A stretch of 32,505 nucleotides of DNA, taken from JAATFY01 sp049276515. Lineage in GTDB: Bacteria; Pseudomonadota; Alphaproteobacteria; UBA9219. The stretch spans positions 1 through 32,505 of the forward strand of contig JBASWO010000105.1 in the NCBI GenBank assembly GCA_049276515.1. The letters run 5' to 3'. This document shows, in pieces, positions 7,490 through 17,242 of the stretch. The notes under the pieces are model-generated. The model did no database searches and had not been told where the DNA came from. It was given only the letters and a program-made list of their open reading frames with translations. The position numbers and the translations under genes are program-made. How positions within the stretch are numbered: position 1 is the first letter of the stretch; each line of letters begins with the position of its first letter.

Positions 7490-8515
7490 TTATGCTTTAA
7501 CTGTATGGCGCTGTTGCAGAGCGTTTTCAGCCTGTTCAACGAGCTCAGCTAGGATCTCAGCGGTAGGTTGTTCTTTATTCACCATACCGACGCTTTGCCC
7601 GGCCATAACCGAACCTGTCTCTACATCGCCTTCAATGACAGCTCTTCGCAGCGCGCCGGCCCAGAAATGCTCAATCTCAAGTTGTGCTTCTTCTTTGGAT
7701 AGTTCGCCTCTGTCAAAGCGGGCAATAACTTCACGCTGCTTTTGCATGAACTGCTTGCCGCCTTCATTAACAATGGCGCGTACAGGAATAACTTGAAAAC
7801 GTGGATCCAATTGTACGGATGGCATGGCATCCCGCGCTGCTGAACGAATGAATATTTTCTTGAAATTGGGATGTGCAATACATTCAGTCGTACAAACAAA
7901 ACGTGTGCCCAGCTGTACGCCTGATGCTCCCATTTCAAGATAGGATGTAATCGCTTCACCTCTGCCAATACCACCTGCAACAAAAACAGGAACGTCACGA
8001 ATCTCAGGAAGAATTTCCTGAGCAAGGACAGACGTGCTGACAGGACCAATATGACCACCGGCTTCCATGCCTTCGATGATCAGAGCATCAGCGCCCATAC
8101 GAATAAGTTTTTTACCGAGAGCAGCGGTCGGCGTAAAACACATCAATTTCGCACCACCCTCTTTGACTTTTTTGATGGCAGGCGCAGGTGCGAGGCCACC
8201 TGCTAAAACAATATGGCCAACTTTTTCTGACAAACAGACATCAATCAATTCTTCCAACAACGGATGCATAGTGATCAGATTGACGCCAAAAGGTTTTGTG
8301 GTGAGTGCTTTTGTGCCTTGGATTTCTTTACGTAAGATATCAGGCGTCATAGCGCCACAGGCAATGGTACCAAAGCCACCGCCATTTGAGATTGCTGCTA
8401 CAAGATGGCGCTCTGAGACCCAGGTCATAGCTCCGCCCATGATGGCGAGCGGTGATCCTAAGAAATCACAGCCACGCTTCCATAAACGTTGCAAAGAGGG
8501 GCTCGTTGTGGCCAT
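7490..8515 (-). CDS. NAD(P)H-dependent flavin oxidoreductase, nitronate monooxygenase family
   Basis: This is an FMN-binding TIM-barrel protein of the NMO/2-nitropropane dioxygenase family, which also includes the enoyl-ACP reductase FabK. At 341 aa it shows an early glycine-rich segment (AAISNGGGFGTIA), GMEAGGHIG near residue 150, and the phosphate-binding FVAGGIGRGE and MGASGVQLGTRF segments. The substrate cannot be told from sequence: nitronates, a quinone or an enoyl thioester are all possible. Its ATG is 3 bp after the lysC stop, so the two are surely co-transcribed, and rodZ follows after 48 bp. The name nitronate monooxygenase should be read as a family label only. Confidence 0.88.
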   Translation of the reverse strand: MATTSPSLQRLWKRGCDFLGSPLAIMGGAMTWVSERHLVAAISNGGGFGTIACGAMTPDILRKEIQGTKALTTKPFGVNLITMHPLLEELIDVCLSEKVGHIVLAGGLAPAPAIKKVKEGGAKLMCFTPTAALGKKLIRMGADALIIEGMEAGGHIGPVSTSVLAQEILPEIRDVPVFVAGGIGRGEAITSYLEMGASGVQLGTRFVCTTECIAHPNFKKIFIRSAARDAMPSVQLDPRFQVIPVRAIVNEGGKQFMQKQREVIARFDRGELSKEEAQLEIEHFWAGALRRAVIEGDVETGSVMAGQSVGMVNKEQPTAEILAELVEQAENALQQRHTVKA

Positions 8516-8518
8516 TTT

Positions 8519-9754
8519 TTATTTAGCGTCCAGACCATAAGCGGTGTGCAGGGCGCGCAACGCTAACTCCGTGTATTCTTCGGAGATTAGCACACCTAAA
8601 ACGATTTCCGATGTCTCAATTGCCTGAATATTGATCTTCTTTTCAGCCAAAGTCTCAAACATAGTCGCCGCAACACCGGCATGGCTGCGCATACCGCCGC
8701 CAATCAGTGAAATCTTCACAACGCCACCTGAGGCTGTGATGTGGTCAAATTTGATGCGTCCACGCTCACCTTCGAGCACTTGTTTAGCGCGTTCCATATC
8801 ATTTTTGCTGATTGTGAAGGTAATATCGGTGGTTTGATTATTGTCCGATGCCGTTTGCACAATCATATCGACATTGACGCCAGCGCGGGCCAAGGGACCA
8901 AAGATTGCAGCAGCAACGCCAGGTTGATCTGAGACTTTGACCAAAGTCACTTTGGCTTGATCACGGGTATAAGCGATGCCGGTGACAAGATTTTCTTCCA
9001 TTGTGTCGTCTCCATCCGTTACGAGTGTGCCAGGCAATTCACTGCCCACAGCATTGGCAAATGTTGATAAAACTTGAACAGGCATACGATAGCGCATGGC
9101 CATTTCAACTGAGCGCGTTTGCAAAACTTTGGCACCGCGCGATGCCATTTCCAGCATTTCTTCATAAGAAATACGAGGAATGCGGCTCGCTTTGCTATCG
9201 ATGCGTGGATCGGTTGTATAAACACCATCGACATCCGTATAGATATCACAGCGCTCAGCTTTCAGAGCGATAGCTAAAGCAACGGCAGATGTATCAGATC
9301 CTCCGCGACCTAACGTGCTGATGCTGTTGTCATGCGTGATGCCTTGAAAGCCGGCCATGACACCAACCTCACCGTCCAAAATACGTTTCTTCAAATCATC
9401 TGGCTTAATATCTGTGATGCGGGCTTTGCTATGGGTTGAATCTGTACGGAGAGGGACCTGCCAACCTTGCCAGGAGCGAGCATTGAGACCGCGTTGTTTG
9501 AGGGCCATCGCCATCAATCCAGCCGTAATATTTTCCCCTGTTGAGACAACCGCATCATGTTCCCTTGGATCATGATGGGGTGACATTGAGCGGCAATAGC
9601 CAATAAGTTGGTCGGTAACACCCGCCATAGCCGAGACGACAACGGCCACTTTATGGCCCTTACGGACCTCGGCTTCGACCTTAGCTGCCGCATTCTTAAT
9701 CCGTTCTATATCGCCGACGGAGGTGCCGCCGAATTTCAAGACTAATAAAGACAT
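8519..9754 (-). CDS. lysC: Aspartate kinase (aspartokinase)
   Basis: This enzyme phosphorylates L-aspartate, the first step toward lysine, threonine, methionine and diaminopimelate. The 411-aa protein begins with the nucleotide and substrate motif KFGGTSVGD (7-15) and has GRGGSDTSAVALA in the kinase domain. Tandem ACT regulatory domains fill the last third (for example VSDQPGVAAAIFGPLARAGVNVDMIVQ), so lysine or threonine feedback control is expected. It is a stand-alone aspartokinase, not a fusion with homoserine dehydrogenase. It heads the minus-strand block and is divergent from ubiG across 95 bp. The ATG at 9752-9754 has a weak GTAGGT upstream. Confidence 0.97.
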   Translation of the reverse strand: MSLLVLKFGGTSVGDIERIKNAAAKVEAEVRKGHKVAVVVSAMAGVTDQLIGYCRSMSPHHDPREHDAVVSTGENITAGLMAMALKQRGLNARSWQGWQVPLRTDSTHSKARITDIKPDDLKKRILDGEVGVMAGFQGITHDNSISTLGRGGSDTSAVALAIALKAERCDIYTDVDGVYTTDPRIDSKASRIPRISYEEMLEMASRGAKVLQTRSVEMAMRYRMPVQVLSTFANAVGSELPGTLVTDGDDTMEENLVTGIAYTRDQAKVTLVKVSDQPGVAAAIFGPLARAGVNVDMIVQTASDNNQTTDITFTISKNDMERAKQVLEGERGRIKFDHITASGGVVKISLIGGGMRSHAGVAATMFETLAEKKINIQAIETSEIVLGVLISEEYTELALRALHTAYGLDAK

Positions 9755-9849
9755 ATAAACCTACGTTATTTAAGGCTTCATGCTCATGGAAAAACCCGAG
9801 CAACTTCGCTACTATTCATAGCTTTTCACCAACAGGATACGCAAGTCCC

Positions 9850-10599
9850 ATGCCCCGTAGCGCAGCCGCCAGCATCCAAAGCGAGGAAATCGCCCAATTC
9901 TCGCGCCATGCCGATGATTGGTGGAATGAAAGCGGTAAATTTCGGCCCTTGCATAAGCTTAATCCTGTGCGCCTTGAATATGTCCGTGACCAGGTTTGTG
10001 CGCATTTTAAGCGTACGCCAACGACACGTACGTCTCTAAAAAACTTGAAAATTCTCGATGTAGGATGTGGGGGTGGCCTTCTGGCTGAGCCTCTTACGCG
10101 TATGGGGGCGGAGGTTACAGGTTTGGATGCATCGGATGAAACCATTGCCATTGCCAAAGCGCATGCCAAGCAAAGCCGTCTGACCATTGATTATCGTTTG
10201 GGTAGTGTCGAGGATCTTGCAAAGCAAAAAACACGCTATGATGTGATAACAGCTTTAGAAGTTGCTGAGCATGTTGCTGATATGGACTCCTTTATGCGCT
10301 CCATAAAGAAAATTCTGAAACCTAGCGGCGTACTGATTATGTCGACGCTTAATCGTACGCCTAAAAGTTTTTTGCTGGGCATTATCGCTGCTGAATATAT
10401 TCTTCAGTGGGTGCCGCGTGGTACGCATCAATGGCAAAAATTTATTCGTCCCAGTGAAATGGTTAGTCAGCTTGAGGTGCTTGGCCTGCAAGTTACCGAT
10501 ATAACCGGGCTTACCTTCAATCCCCTTCGTAATGAGTTTCAGTTACGCAAAGATGATATGGCCGTTAACTACATGCTGACTGCTAAGGTTTCATCATGA
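9850..10599 (+). CDS. ubiG: Ubiquinone biosynthesis O-methyltransferase UbiG
   Basis: UbiG performs both O-methylations in ubiquinone synthesis, using S-adenosylmethionine. The 249-aa protein starts with the family-typical helical lead (EEIAQFSRHADDWWNESGKF, then PLHKLNPVRL) and carries the SAM motif ILDVGCGGGLL (68-78). EVAEHV follows in the post-I region, and LTFNPL near the C-terminus is also a family hallmark. It is divergent from lysC; the lysC-ubiG neighbourhood recurs in alphaproteobacteria. The stop overlaps the exoD start by 4 bp (ATGA). The nearest Shine-Dalgarno candidate, AGGA, lies about 12-13 nt upstream of the ATG, which is rather far. Confidence 0.96.
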   Translation: MPRSAAASIQSEEIAQFSRHADDWWNESGKFRPLHKLNPVRLEYVRDQVCAHFKRTPTTRTSLKNLKILDVGCGGGLLAEPLTRMGAEVTGLDASDETIAIAKAHAKQSRLTIDYRLGSVEDLAKQKTRYDVITALEVAEHVADMDSFMRSIKKILKPSGVLIMSTLNRTPKSFLLGIIAAEYILQWVPRGTHQWQKFIRPSEMVSQLEVLGLQVTDITGLTFNPLRNEFQLRKDDMAVNYMLTAKVSS

Positions 10600-11210
10600 C
10601 TATTCCCTCGGCTCATGACCGGCCGCCGCGTATATCTGATGTAATGCGTGGCCTTATGGAAAGCGCATCAACTGAAAGCAGTGTAACAATTGGCCATATT
10701 TTGCAGGCTTTCGGTGTCAGGGGCTTTGCTTTTTTATTCCTGATGTTGTCACTGCTCAATATAGTGATTTTTATGGTGCCGCTTATTTCAATTCTATTTG
10801 GTTTGCCGATGGTTATTCTGGCTGTGCAAATCGTTCTTGGCTTGCGGGCTCCGATTTTTCCGCTGCTTATTCGTAAACAAAGCATTCACCGTGAAGCGTT
10901 GATGCAAGGTTTGGCGCGCTCTATATATGGTGTGCAGAAGATTGAGCGTTATATCAAGCCACGCTTGATGTTTTTAACGCATCCTGTACTGGATCGGGTT
11001 CATGGTATTGCGACATTGATGATGGCCGCTATGGTGTCAATGCCTATCCCTGTTTTTAACGTACCGCCATCAATTGCCATCATGTTTATTGCGCTTGGGC
11101 TTTTAGAGCGCGACGGTATTTTTATTATTATCGGTTATGGAATTGGTTTTTGGTGTCTATGGCTGTTTCAATCCATAGGCCATTACGCTCATACACTAAC
11201 CGGCGGGTAA
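10596..11210 (+). CDS. exoD: ExoD-family integral membrane protein
   Basis: This 204-aa membrane protein looks like the ExoD family (exopolysaccharide synthesis, ExoD; PF06055). It has a short soluble N-terminus (RISDVMRGLMESA, then VTIGHILQAFGVRGFAFLFL) followed by about four hydrophobic segments. A conserved-looking GLPMVILAVQIVLG stretch lies in the first membrane hairpin. ExoD was named from rhizobial exopolysaccharide and alkali-sensitivity phenotypes; its biochemical role is not settled. The ATGA overlap with ubiG implies co-expression. The gene is convergent with kdpE, with a single base between the two stops and no terminator visible. Confidence 0.85.
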   Translation: MTIPSAHDRPPRISDVMRGLMESASTESSVTIGHILQAFGVRGFAFLFLMLSLLNIVIFMVPLISILFGLPMVILAVQIVLGLRAPIFPLLIRKQSIHREALMQGLARSIYGVQKIERYIKPRLMFLTHPVLDRVHGIATLMMAAMVSMPIPVFNVPPSIAIMFIALGLLERDGIFIIIGYGIGFWCLWLFQSIGHYAHTLTGG

Positions 11211-11211
11211 T

Positions 11212-11943
11212 TTACTGTTTTTGAGCAGGCGGCAGCATCTCAAGCCGATAGCCAACAGAAGGTTCTGTGACGATATAACGCGGAAATGATGGCTCAGCTT
11301 CCAGCTTATGACGTAAAGCATTGATGTGCCGCTGCAAATTTTGGCGCGCATCTTGGCTGCCTTCTTTACCCCATAAAGCCCGCTCTATACGACCAATGGT
11401 CAGGACGCGTCCTCCGTGCATCGCTAGTAAACGCAAAAGAGCATATTCTTCTTGATCCAATTTAACCGCATGCATATCGCGTTTGACTTCAGGCTTATGC
11501 AGACCAATAAAGAGACCACCGGTCTGGACGCTTTCGATATCTTCGGGTTCTTGATGAATAGCTTGTTGTTCAAGCGCCGCTTTAATCCGCAAAATCAAAT
11601 CACGCATAGCGAAGGGTTTTGTGATGTAGTCATCAGCACCTTGCTCAAGCACAGCAATTTTTTCGCTATCTTCCGTGCGGCCCGATAAAACAAGAATGGG
11701 CATATCACTTGTGAGGCGTACATCGCGAATTACCTGCCTTCCATCAATATCAGGAAGACCAAGATCAAGGATCATCAGATCGGGTTTCGCAGAATGAACA
11801 AGCGTGATGGCTTCTTCGGCAGTAGCCGCTTCGAGAACATTAAAATTTTCAGCTTGAAGTGTAAGGCGTAGAAATTTACGCACATGAGGTTCGTCATCCA
11901 CAATCAGGATGCGAGCTGCGATAGGTGAGAGGTTAATCGCCAT
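11212..11943 (-). CDS. kdpE: KdpE potassium-response transcriptional regulator
   Basis: KdpE is an OmpR/PhoB-type response regulator that activates the kdp operon when phosphorylated by KdpD. The 243-aa protein has the acidic pair at VDDE (15-18), the phospho-acceptor D60 (ILDLGLPD) and K109 (DYITKPF). A winged-helix DNA-binding domain spans about 140-238 (EEYALLRLLAMHGGRV, then VGYRLE at the end). It lies 25 bp downstream of kdpD and is the last gene of the operon. Operon context makes the KdpE assignment firm, whereas sequence alone would only give an OmpR-family regulator. Confidence 0.96.
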   Translation of the reverse strand: MAINLSPIAARILIVDDEPHVRKFLRLTLQAENFNVLEAATAEEAITLVHSAKPDLMILDLGLPDIDGRQVIRDVRLTSDMPILVLSGRTEDSEKIAVLEQGADDYITKPFAMRDLILRIKAALEQQAIHQEPEDIESVQTGGLFIGLHKPEVKRDMHAVKLDQEEYALLRLLAMHGGRVLTIGRIERALWGKEGSQDARQNLQRHINALRHKLEAEPSFPRYIVTEPSVGYRLEMLPPAQKQ

Positions 11944-11968
11944 CGTTTCGATAGTAGCATGAAATGGC

Positions 11969-14641
11969 CTATTTGACTACAGGCAGCCTTATCGTGATTT
12001 GAGTGCCCATTCCATCAGGTCCTGGCTGGGCCATAATGCGGCCACCGTGAACTTCAATAAATCCACGACAAATCGCCAAACCAAGACCAGCGCCGCTCGC
12101 AGGGGTTGATCCAATCTTAACGCGATAAAACATATCGAAAACGCGGTCTCGATCTTCCTCAGGTATGCCGGGGCCGCGATCTGTAATTGTTAAACGCAAA
12201 TAATGCGCCTCGCGTCGGGCATTAATTGTGATCGGCTGATCTTGCGGCGCGTATTTACAGGCATTGTCGATAATATTAATCAGCACACGCTCGAGAATGG
12301 CGAGATCGCCATCAATGAGAGGAAGGTCATTAGGTATATCGAGCCGTAAAGGACGATCACCTAATTGTTTGCGCCATTTCGAGAGCGCGCTGCCCACTAA
12401 ATCTTGAATGTCGGTTGGCTGACGCTTGAGTTTAAGGCCACCAGAGACCAGCTGCGTCATATCCAAAAGATTTTGAACAAAGCGATTGAGCCGATCAGAT
12501 TCATCCTCGATGGTAGCGAAGAGATCGCGGCGTGTTTTATCATCAAACTTATCCCAATAATCACGCAGACTTGTGGTGGCGCCTAAAATAGCAACCAAGG
12601 GCGTGCGTAAATCGTGACTGATGGATGATAAAAGGCTGGCGCGAAGACGTTCAGTCTCAGTTTGAAGGCGTGCTTGCGCGATATCTGTCACAAGCTTAGC
12701 GCGTTCAATAGCAATGGCGGATTGGCTTGCCATACTAACCAGGAAATGTTCCTGATCAGGCGAAAAAGGTTGGTTCTCAAAAGGATGAACAGCCACAACA
12801 CCTACGGTTTCATTAGCGCTACGTAAGGGGAGTCCATAATAAGCAGCCCCTGGCAATGTATCTGAGCCAAGGCCTGCGGGTCTGCCATGACGCCAGGCCC
12901 AATCCATCGCAGCTTTCGATGCTGTATCAAGCTTTGTGTCTTCAGGATAGGTAGCTGCAACTTCAAGCCGTTCTTCGCGAGGCAGCAAAACAACAACTTT
13001 GGCCTTTAAATTCTGTGCCATGTGCCCGGCAACAGATTTTAAAATATCATCCAATGTAGCGACGGCAGCTAAGGCCTTATTAAAGTCATACAAAGCTTGG
13101 GTGCGTTCAGCATTACGGCGCGTCACTTGGATCTGGCGTTGCAATTTATCGCCGATGAAGCCGATCGCAAAAGCGACGACGAGAAAGAAAGCCAGCGTTA
13201 AAAAGTCTTCGCTACGCGTGACGCCTAAACTGTAGCGCGGTGGAATGAAGAGGAAGTCAAAAACGACAGCACTTAAGATGCTAGCATAAAAAGAAACACG
13301 CCATCCGCGGTCAACAGCGACCAACAGAATACCTATCAAATAAATCATCGATAAAGTTGAGAGGTCGACCATGCGGCTGACGCCCCAGGCTATGCCTGTG
13401 GCAAAAGTCACCACCATGGTTGCTTCAATAAAGGCGCGCCAAATGATACGTGTGAACCAACTGCCAGGAGGAGCTGCCTCGAAATTGCTGCGACGTTTGG
13501 GCTCATTGGCGCCACTCATGACCATAATGTCGAAGCTGCCGCCCATCTCAAGGACACTGGCGGCAACAGAAGGTCGCATCAATCGCGACCAGAATGAGCG
13601 TTGTGACTTACCAATAATGATAACGCTGACATTGCGATCACGCGCGATACGCAAGATTTCACCAGGTATATCTTCACCGGCAACTGTCATGGTCTCGCCG
13701 CCAAGGCTTTCGGCAAGATGCAGTGATTGCGTTATATCGCGGTGAATACCTTCTGGTTGCGATGCATGATGGTGGGTTTCAACATAGAGGACGAGCCAAG
13801 CGGCTTGGCGTCTTTCAGCGCTGCGCTTGGCTGTACGAATGAGGGAGCTTGCTTGACCATCACCTGTGACACAAACCAAAACGCGGTCACTTGTGGGCCA
13901 GGGGCCTGCAATGGCGTGACTGCGCATATAACTTGTCATTTGCGCATCAACACGTTCCGCCGCTTGGCGTAAGGCGAGTTCGCGCAGAGCCGTTAAATTA
14001 CCTGGCGTAAAGAAGCGGTTCATTGCCAAACGCGCTTGTTCAGGAATATAAACTTTTCCTTCTTTTAAGCGCTGCAATAACTCTTCAGGTGTTAAGTCGA
14101 TAAGCTCGATTGAATCGGCACGATGTAAAATACTATCAGGAATAGTCTCGCGTACCGTAACACCCGTGATACGGGCCACAATGTCATTGAGACTTTCGAT
14201 ATGTTGAACGTTCAGTGTGGAATAGACATCAATGCCGGCATCTAAAAGCTCTTCAACATCTTGGTAACGTTTAGGATGGCGAGCGCCCGGAATGTTGGAA
14301 TGCGCGAGCTCATCAACCAAAACAAGCTTTGGTTTACGCTTAAGGACGGCGTCCAAATCCATTTCTTGAAAGGCAATGCCGCGGTAATCAATGCTGAGAC
14401 GGGGCACAGCCTCTAAATTTTTCATCATCGCATCAGTTTCTGACCGTTGGTGGGTCTCAACAATGCCGATGACAACATCAACTTTTTCTTTTTGGCGTGC
14501 TTGGGCCGCCCGCAACATGGAATAGGTTTTTCCAACGCCTGGCGCGGCACCTAAGAAGATTTTTAATTTACCGCGACCTTCGCGCTTTGCCTGTTCGAGC
14601 AAAGCATCGGGAGAAGGGCGGTTTTCAGACAGATCATTCAT
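11969..14641 (-). CDS. kdpD: KdpD osmosensitive K+ channel sensor histidine kinase
   Basis: KdpD senses potassium limitation and controls KdpE phosphorylation. At 890 aa it has the full domain set. The N-terminal KdpD domain carries a Walker A GAAPGVGKT (31-39) and a Walker B-like LVLVDELAHSN (106-116). A universal-stress-like domain spans about 252-375. Four closely packed membrane helices of the DUF4118 type span about 401-497, followed by a GAF-like domain at about 515-650. The kinase core has H676 (SISHDLRTP) and ATPase boxes near GPGIPEEDRDRVF and GAGLGLAICRG. It overlaps kdpC by 8 bp. The length matches E. coli KdpD (about 894 aa), and no key residue appears lost. Confidence 0.98.
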   Translation of the reverse strand: MNDLSENRPSPDALLEQAKREGRGKLKIFLGAAPGVGKTYSMLRAAQARQKEKVDVVIGIVETHQRSETDAMMKNLEAVPRLSIDYRGIAFQEMDLDAVLKRKPKLVLVDELAHSNIPGARHPKRYQDVEELLDAGIDVYSTLNVQHIESLNDIVARITGVTVRETIPDSILHRADSIELIDLTPEELLQRLKEGKVYIPEQARLAMNRFFTPGNLTALRELALRQAAERVDAQMTSYMRSHAIAGPWPTSDRVLVCVTGDGQASSLIRTAKRSAERRQAAWLVLYVETHHHASQPEGIHRDITQSLHLAESLGGETMTVAGEDIPGEILRIARDRNVSVIIIGKSQRSFWSRLMRPSVAASVLEMGGSFDIMVMSGANEPKRRSNFEAAPPGSWFTRIIWRAFIEATMVVTFATGIAWGVSRMVDLSTLSMIYLIGILLVAVDRGWRVSFYASILSAVVFDFLFIPPRYSLGVTRSEDFLTLAFFLVVAFAIGFIGDKLQRQIQVTRRNAERTQALYDFNKALAAVATLDDILKSVAGHMAQNLKAKVVVLLPREERLEVAATYPEDTKLDTASKAAMDWAWRHGRPAGLGSDTLPGAAYYGLPLRSANETVGVVAVHPFENQPFSPDQEHFLVSMASQSAIAIERAKLVTDIAQARLQTETERLRASLLSSISHDLRTPLVAILGATTSLRDYWDKFDDKTRRDLFATIEDESDRLNRFVQNLLDMTQLVSGGLKLKRQPTDIQDLVGSALSKWRKQLGDRPLRLDIPNDLPLIDGDLAILERVLINIIDNACKYAPQDQPITINARREAHYLRLTITDRGPGIPEEDRDRVFDMFYRVKIGSTPASGAGLGLAICRGFIEVHGGRIMAQPGPDGMGTQITIRLPVVK

Positions 14642-15206
14642 TAGGGGATAGCTGATCCAGAGCTTGATTCAGACGCAAGACATTAACACGATTTTCCCCA
14701 AGGAAGCCAAGGGTGCGTGGCTGTGCTGTTCGGTTGATCAACTCATCAATTCTGACGGCTTCAATGCGACGAACTTCGGCAATCCGTTGAATTTGAAAGC
14801 GGGCGGCCGCGATAGAAATATCGGGATCAAGACCGCTGGCTGAAGCTGTAACAAGATCAATAGGAACCGGTGCTGTATTTCCACTTTCACGAAGGGTGGC
14901 TATGCGATCTTTGACGGCTTGGATGAGACGAGGGTTGGTTGGTCCTAAATTGCTGCCTGAGGATTGAGCAGCATCATACCCATTGCCGGCTGCTGACGGG
15001 CGAGGATGAAAATAGCGATCCGCGGTAAAGCTCTGTCCAATTAAAGTAGATCCAACAATAGTATCACCCTGTTTAATCAGGCTGCCATTGGCTTGATCGG
15101 GAAAGAATGTTTGTCCTGTGCTGAGCACCAAAAGCGGATAGCCAAAGCCCGTGAGCAGCATCAGGATGAGAAAAAGCATAAAGCTAGTGCGAAGCTCCTT
15201 CAACAT
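14634..15206 (-). CDS. kdpC: KdpC, potassium-transporting ATPase subunit C
   Basis: KdpC is the single-spanning periplasmic-side subunit of the KdpFABC complex and helps the catalytic cycle and potassium affinity. The 190-aa product has one N-terminal membrane helix (MLFLILMLLTGFGYPLLVL) followed by a soluble domain. Family motifs include SFTADRYFHPRPSA, NLGPTNPRL and SGLDPDISIAAA. The length equals that of E. coli KdpC. It lies 2 bp after kdpB and overlaps kdpD by 8 bp. Confidence 0.97.
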   Translation of the reverse strand: MLKELRTSFMLFLILMLLTGFGYPLLVLSTGQTFFPDQANGSLIKQGDTIVGSTLIGQSFTADRYFHPRPSAAGNGYDAAQSSGSNLGPTNPRLIQAVKDRIATLRESGNTAPVPIDLVTASASGLDPDISIAAARFQIQRIAEVRRIEAVRIDELINRTAQPRTLGFLGENRVNVLRLNQALDQLSPNE

Positions 15207-15208
15207 TA

Positions 15209-17242
15209 TTAAACTCCCATAAAGTAGCTAATCACCATATCTAAAAGCTTGATGGCTACAAAAGGTACAAGTACGCCCCCACAGCCATAGACCATTAAAT
15301 TGCGCCGTAAAATGACATTGGCAGGAGCAGGACGATATTGAACGCCTTTCAAAGCAAGAGGAACCAAGCCAATCAGGATTAGCGCATTAAAAATAATCGC
15401 GGATAAAATAGCGCTTTCGGGCGAGCCTAAATTCATAACATTAAGCGCCTGCATGCTGGGATAAATGCCCATGAAAAGAGCTGGGATAATCGCAAAATAT
15501 TTGGCGACATCATTAGCGATCGAAAATGTCGTAAGGGCACCACGGCTCATAAGAAGCTGTTTGCCAATCATCACAATTTCGATCAGTTTTGTGGGATCGC
15601 TATCAAGGTCGATCATATTACCGGCCTCACGTGCGGCCATAGTGCCAGTATTCATTGCAACACCGACATCGGCTTGGGCAAGGGCGGGGGCGTCATTAGA
15701 TCCATCGCCGCACATCGCAATAAGCTTTCCTTGAGCTTGCTCGTGACGGATCAGCTCTAATTTCTTTTCAGGCGTTGCCTCAGCCAGAAAATCATCAACA
15801 CCCGCTTCAGCCGCGATGGCGGCGGCTGTAATGGGGTTATCACCTGTAATCATCACAGTGCGAATACCCATGCGCCGCAGGGTTGAAAAACGCTCATGCA
15901 TGCCTGGTTTAATAATGTCTTTTAAGTGAACAACACCAAGAATTTGCTTGTCGCGCGCAACCAAGAGTGGCGTGCCGCCTGTTTTGGCTACAGCTTCCAC
16001 GGCACGAATAGTCTCAGCGTTACCACTGCTTCCACTTAAAAGAAGAATGGAATCTGGAGCCCCTTTACGGATAGAGGTCGTACCAAAATCAACGCCGCTC
16101 ATGCGTGTACTCGCACTGAAAGGTATGAAAACCATATCCGCTTTACGGTGTTCGGCCGCTTTCCATTCAAAACGATCTTCAGCCAAACGAACGATAGATT
16201 TACCTTCTGGTGTGTCGTCTGTGAGTGACGACAGCATCGCCGTTTCAGCCAAGGTTTCTTCTGTAACGCCCTGGACGGGGATAAATTCACTCGCCATACG
16301 ATTGCCGAGTGTGATGGTCCCAGTCTTATCCAAGAGCAAAATGTCTATATCGCCCGCAGCTTCGACAGCACGACCTGATTTAGCGACGACATTAAAAGTG
16401 ACGAGACGATCCATACCGGCAATACCGATCGCTGATAATAAACCGCCAATTGTTGTCGGTATAAGTGTGATAAGAAGGGCAATCAGATAAATAACTGGTA
16501 CCATTTTGCCGGAATAGGCTGCCATGCCCTGCAAGGTCACGGTAACGATCAAGAAAATGAGCGTGAGACCAACTAAAAGAATATTGAGAGCAATTTCATT
16601 GGGTGTTTTTTGACGTTTGGCGCCTTCCACCATGCCGATCATGCGATCCAGAAAAGATTCACCAGGATTGGTACGGATTTCAACGACAATGCGGTCTGAG
16701 ATAATACGCGTGCCGCCTGTAACGGCGGAGCGGTCACCACCACATTCACGGATCACAGGTGCTGACTCGCCTGTGATGGAAGATTCGTCAACAGTCGCAA
16801 TACCTTTTACGACATCACCATCGCCTGGAATAATATCATTGGTTTCTGCAACAACCAGATCGCCACGACGCAATTGTGAGGCGGGTACATGCTTATAATC
16901 CGTATCCTCAATATGCTCGATGAGCTTAGCCATCATTTGTATTTTGGTTTTACGGAAACTATTGGCCTGGGCCTTACCTCTGCCTTCAGCAATGGCCTCA
17001 GCAAAATTACCAAATAGCACTGTAAACCAGAGCCAGAGCGAAATTTGCAGGGCGAATAAGAAAGGTATGCCTAGAACAGCTTCGCGAATAGTGATGATGG
17101 TGGCAACAACAGCGCAAACCACGGCCACAAACATAACGGGGTTGCGCGCCATGTCGCGTGGATTGAGTTTGATAAAAGATTTACCAACAGCATCGCGTAA
17201 GAGAGCTGTATCCATTAAAGTATCAAAATCATGCGTTTTCAT
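15209..17242 (-). CDS. kdpB: KdpB, potassium-transporting P-type ATPase catalytic subunit
   Basis: KdpB hydrolyses ATP to drive potassium uptake through KdpA. The 677-aa P-type ATPase has the phosphorylation motif DKTGTIT with D305, the actuator-domain TGES (157-160), the membrane IPTTIGGL segment, and MITGDNPITA and CGDGSNDAPALAQADVG in the P domain. The TGES serine, a regulatory phosphorylation site in E. coli KdpB, is retained. Its start overlaps the kdpA stop by 4 bp (ATGA), and kdpC follows after 2 bp. The length is normal (E. coli 682 aa). Confidence 0.98.
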   Translation of the reverse strand: MKTHDFDTLMDTALLRDAVGKSFIKLNPRDMARNPVMFVAVVCAVVATIITIREAVLGIPFLFALQISLWLWFTVLFGNFAEAIAEGRGKAQANSFRKTKIQMMAKLIEHIEDTDYKHVPASQLRRGDLVVAETNDIIPGDGDVVKGIATVDESSITGESAPVIRECGGDRSAVTGGTRIISDRIVVEIRTNPGESFLDRMIGMVEGAKRQKTPNEIALNILLVGLTLIFLIVTVTLQGMAAYSGKMVPVIYLIALLITLIPTTIGGLLSAIGIAGMDRLVTFNVVAKSGRAVEAAGDIDILLLDKTGTITLGNRMASEFIPVQGVTEETLAETAMLSSLTDDTPEGKSIVRLAEDRFEWKAAEHRKADMVFIPFSASTRMSGVDFGTTSIRKGAPDSILLLSGSSGNAETIRAVEAVAKTGGTPLLVARDKQILGVVHLKDIIKPGMHERFSTLRRMGIRTVMITGDNPITAAAIAAEAGVDDFLAEATPEKKLELIRHEQAQGKLIAMCGDGSNDAPALAQADVGVAMNTGTMAAREAGNMIDLDSDPTKLIEIVMIGKQLLMSRGALTTFSIANDVAKYFAIIPALFMGIYPSMQALNVMNLGSPESAILSAIIFNALILIGLVPLALKGVQYRPAPANVILRRNLMVYGCGGVLVPFVAIKLLDMVISYFMGV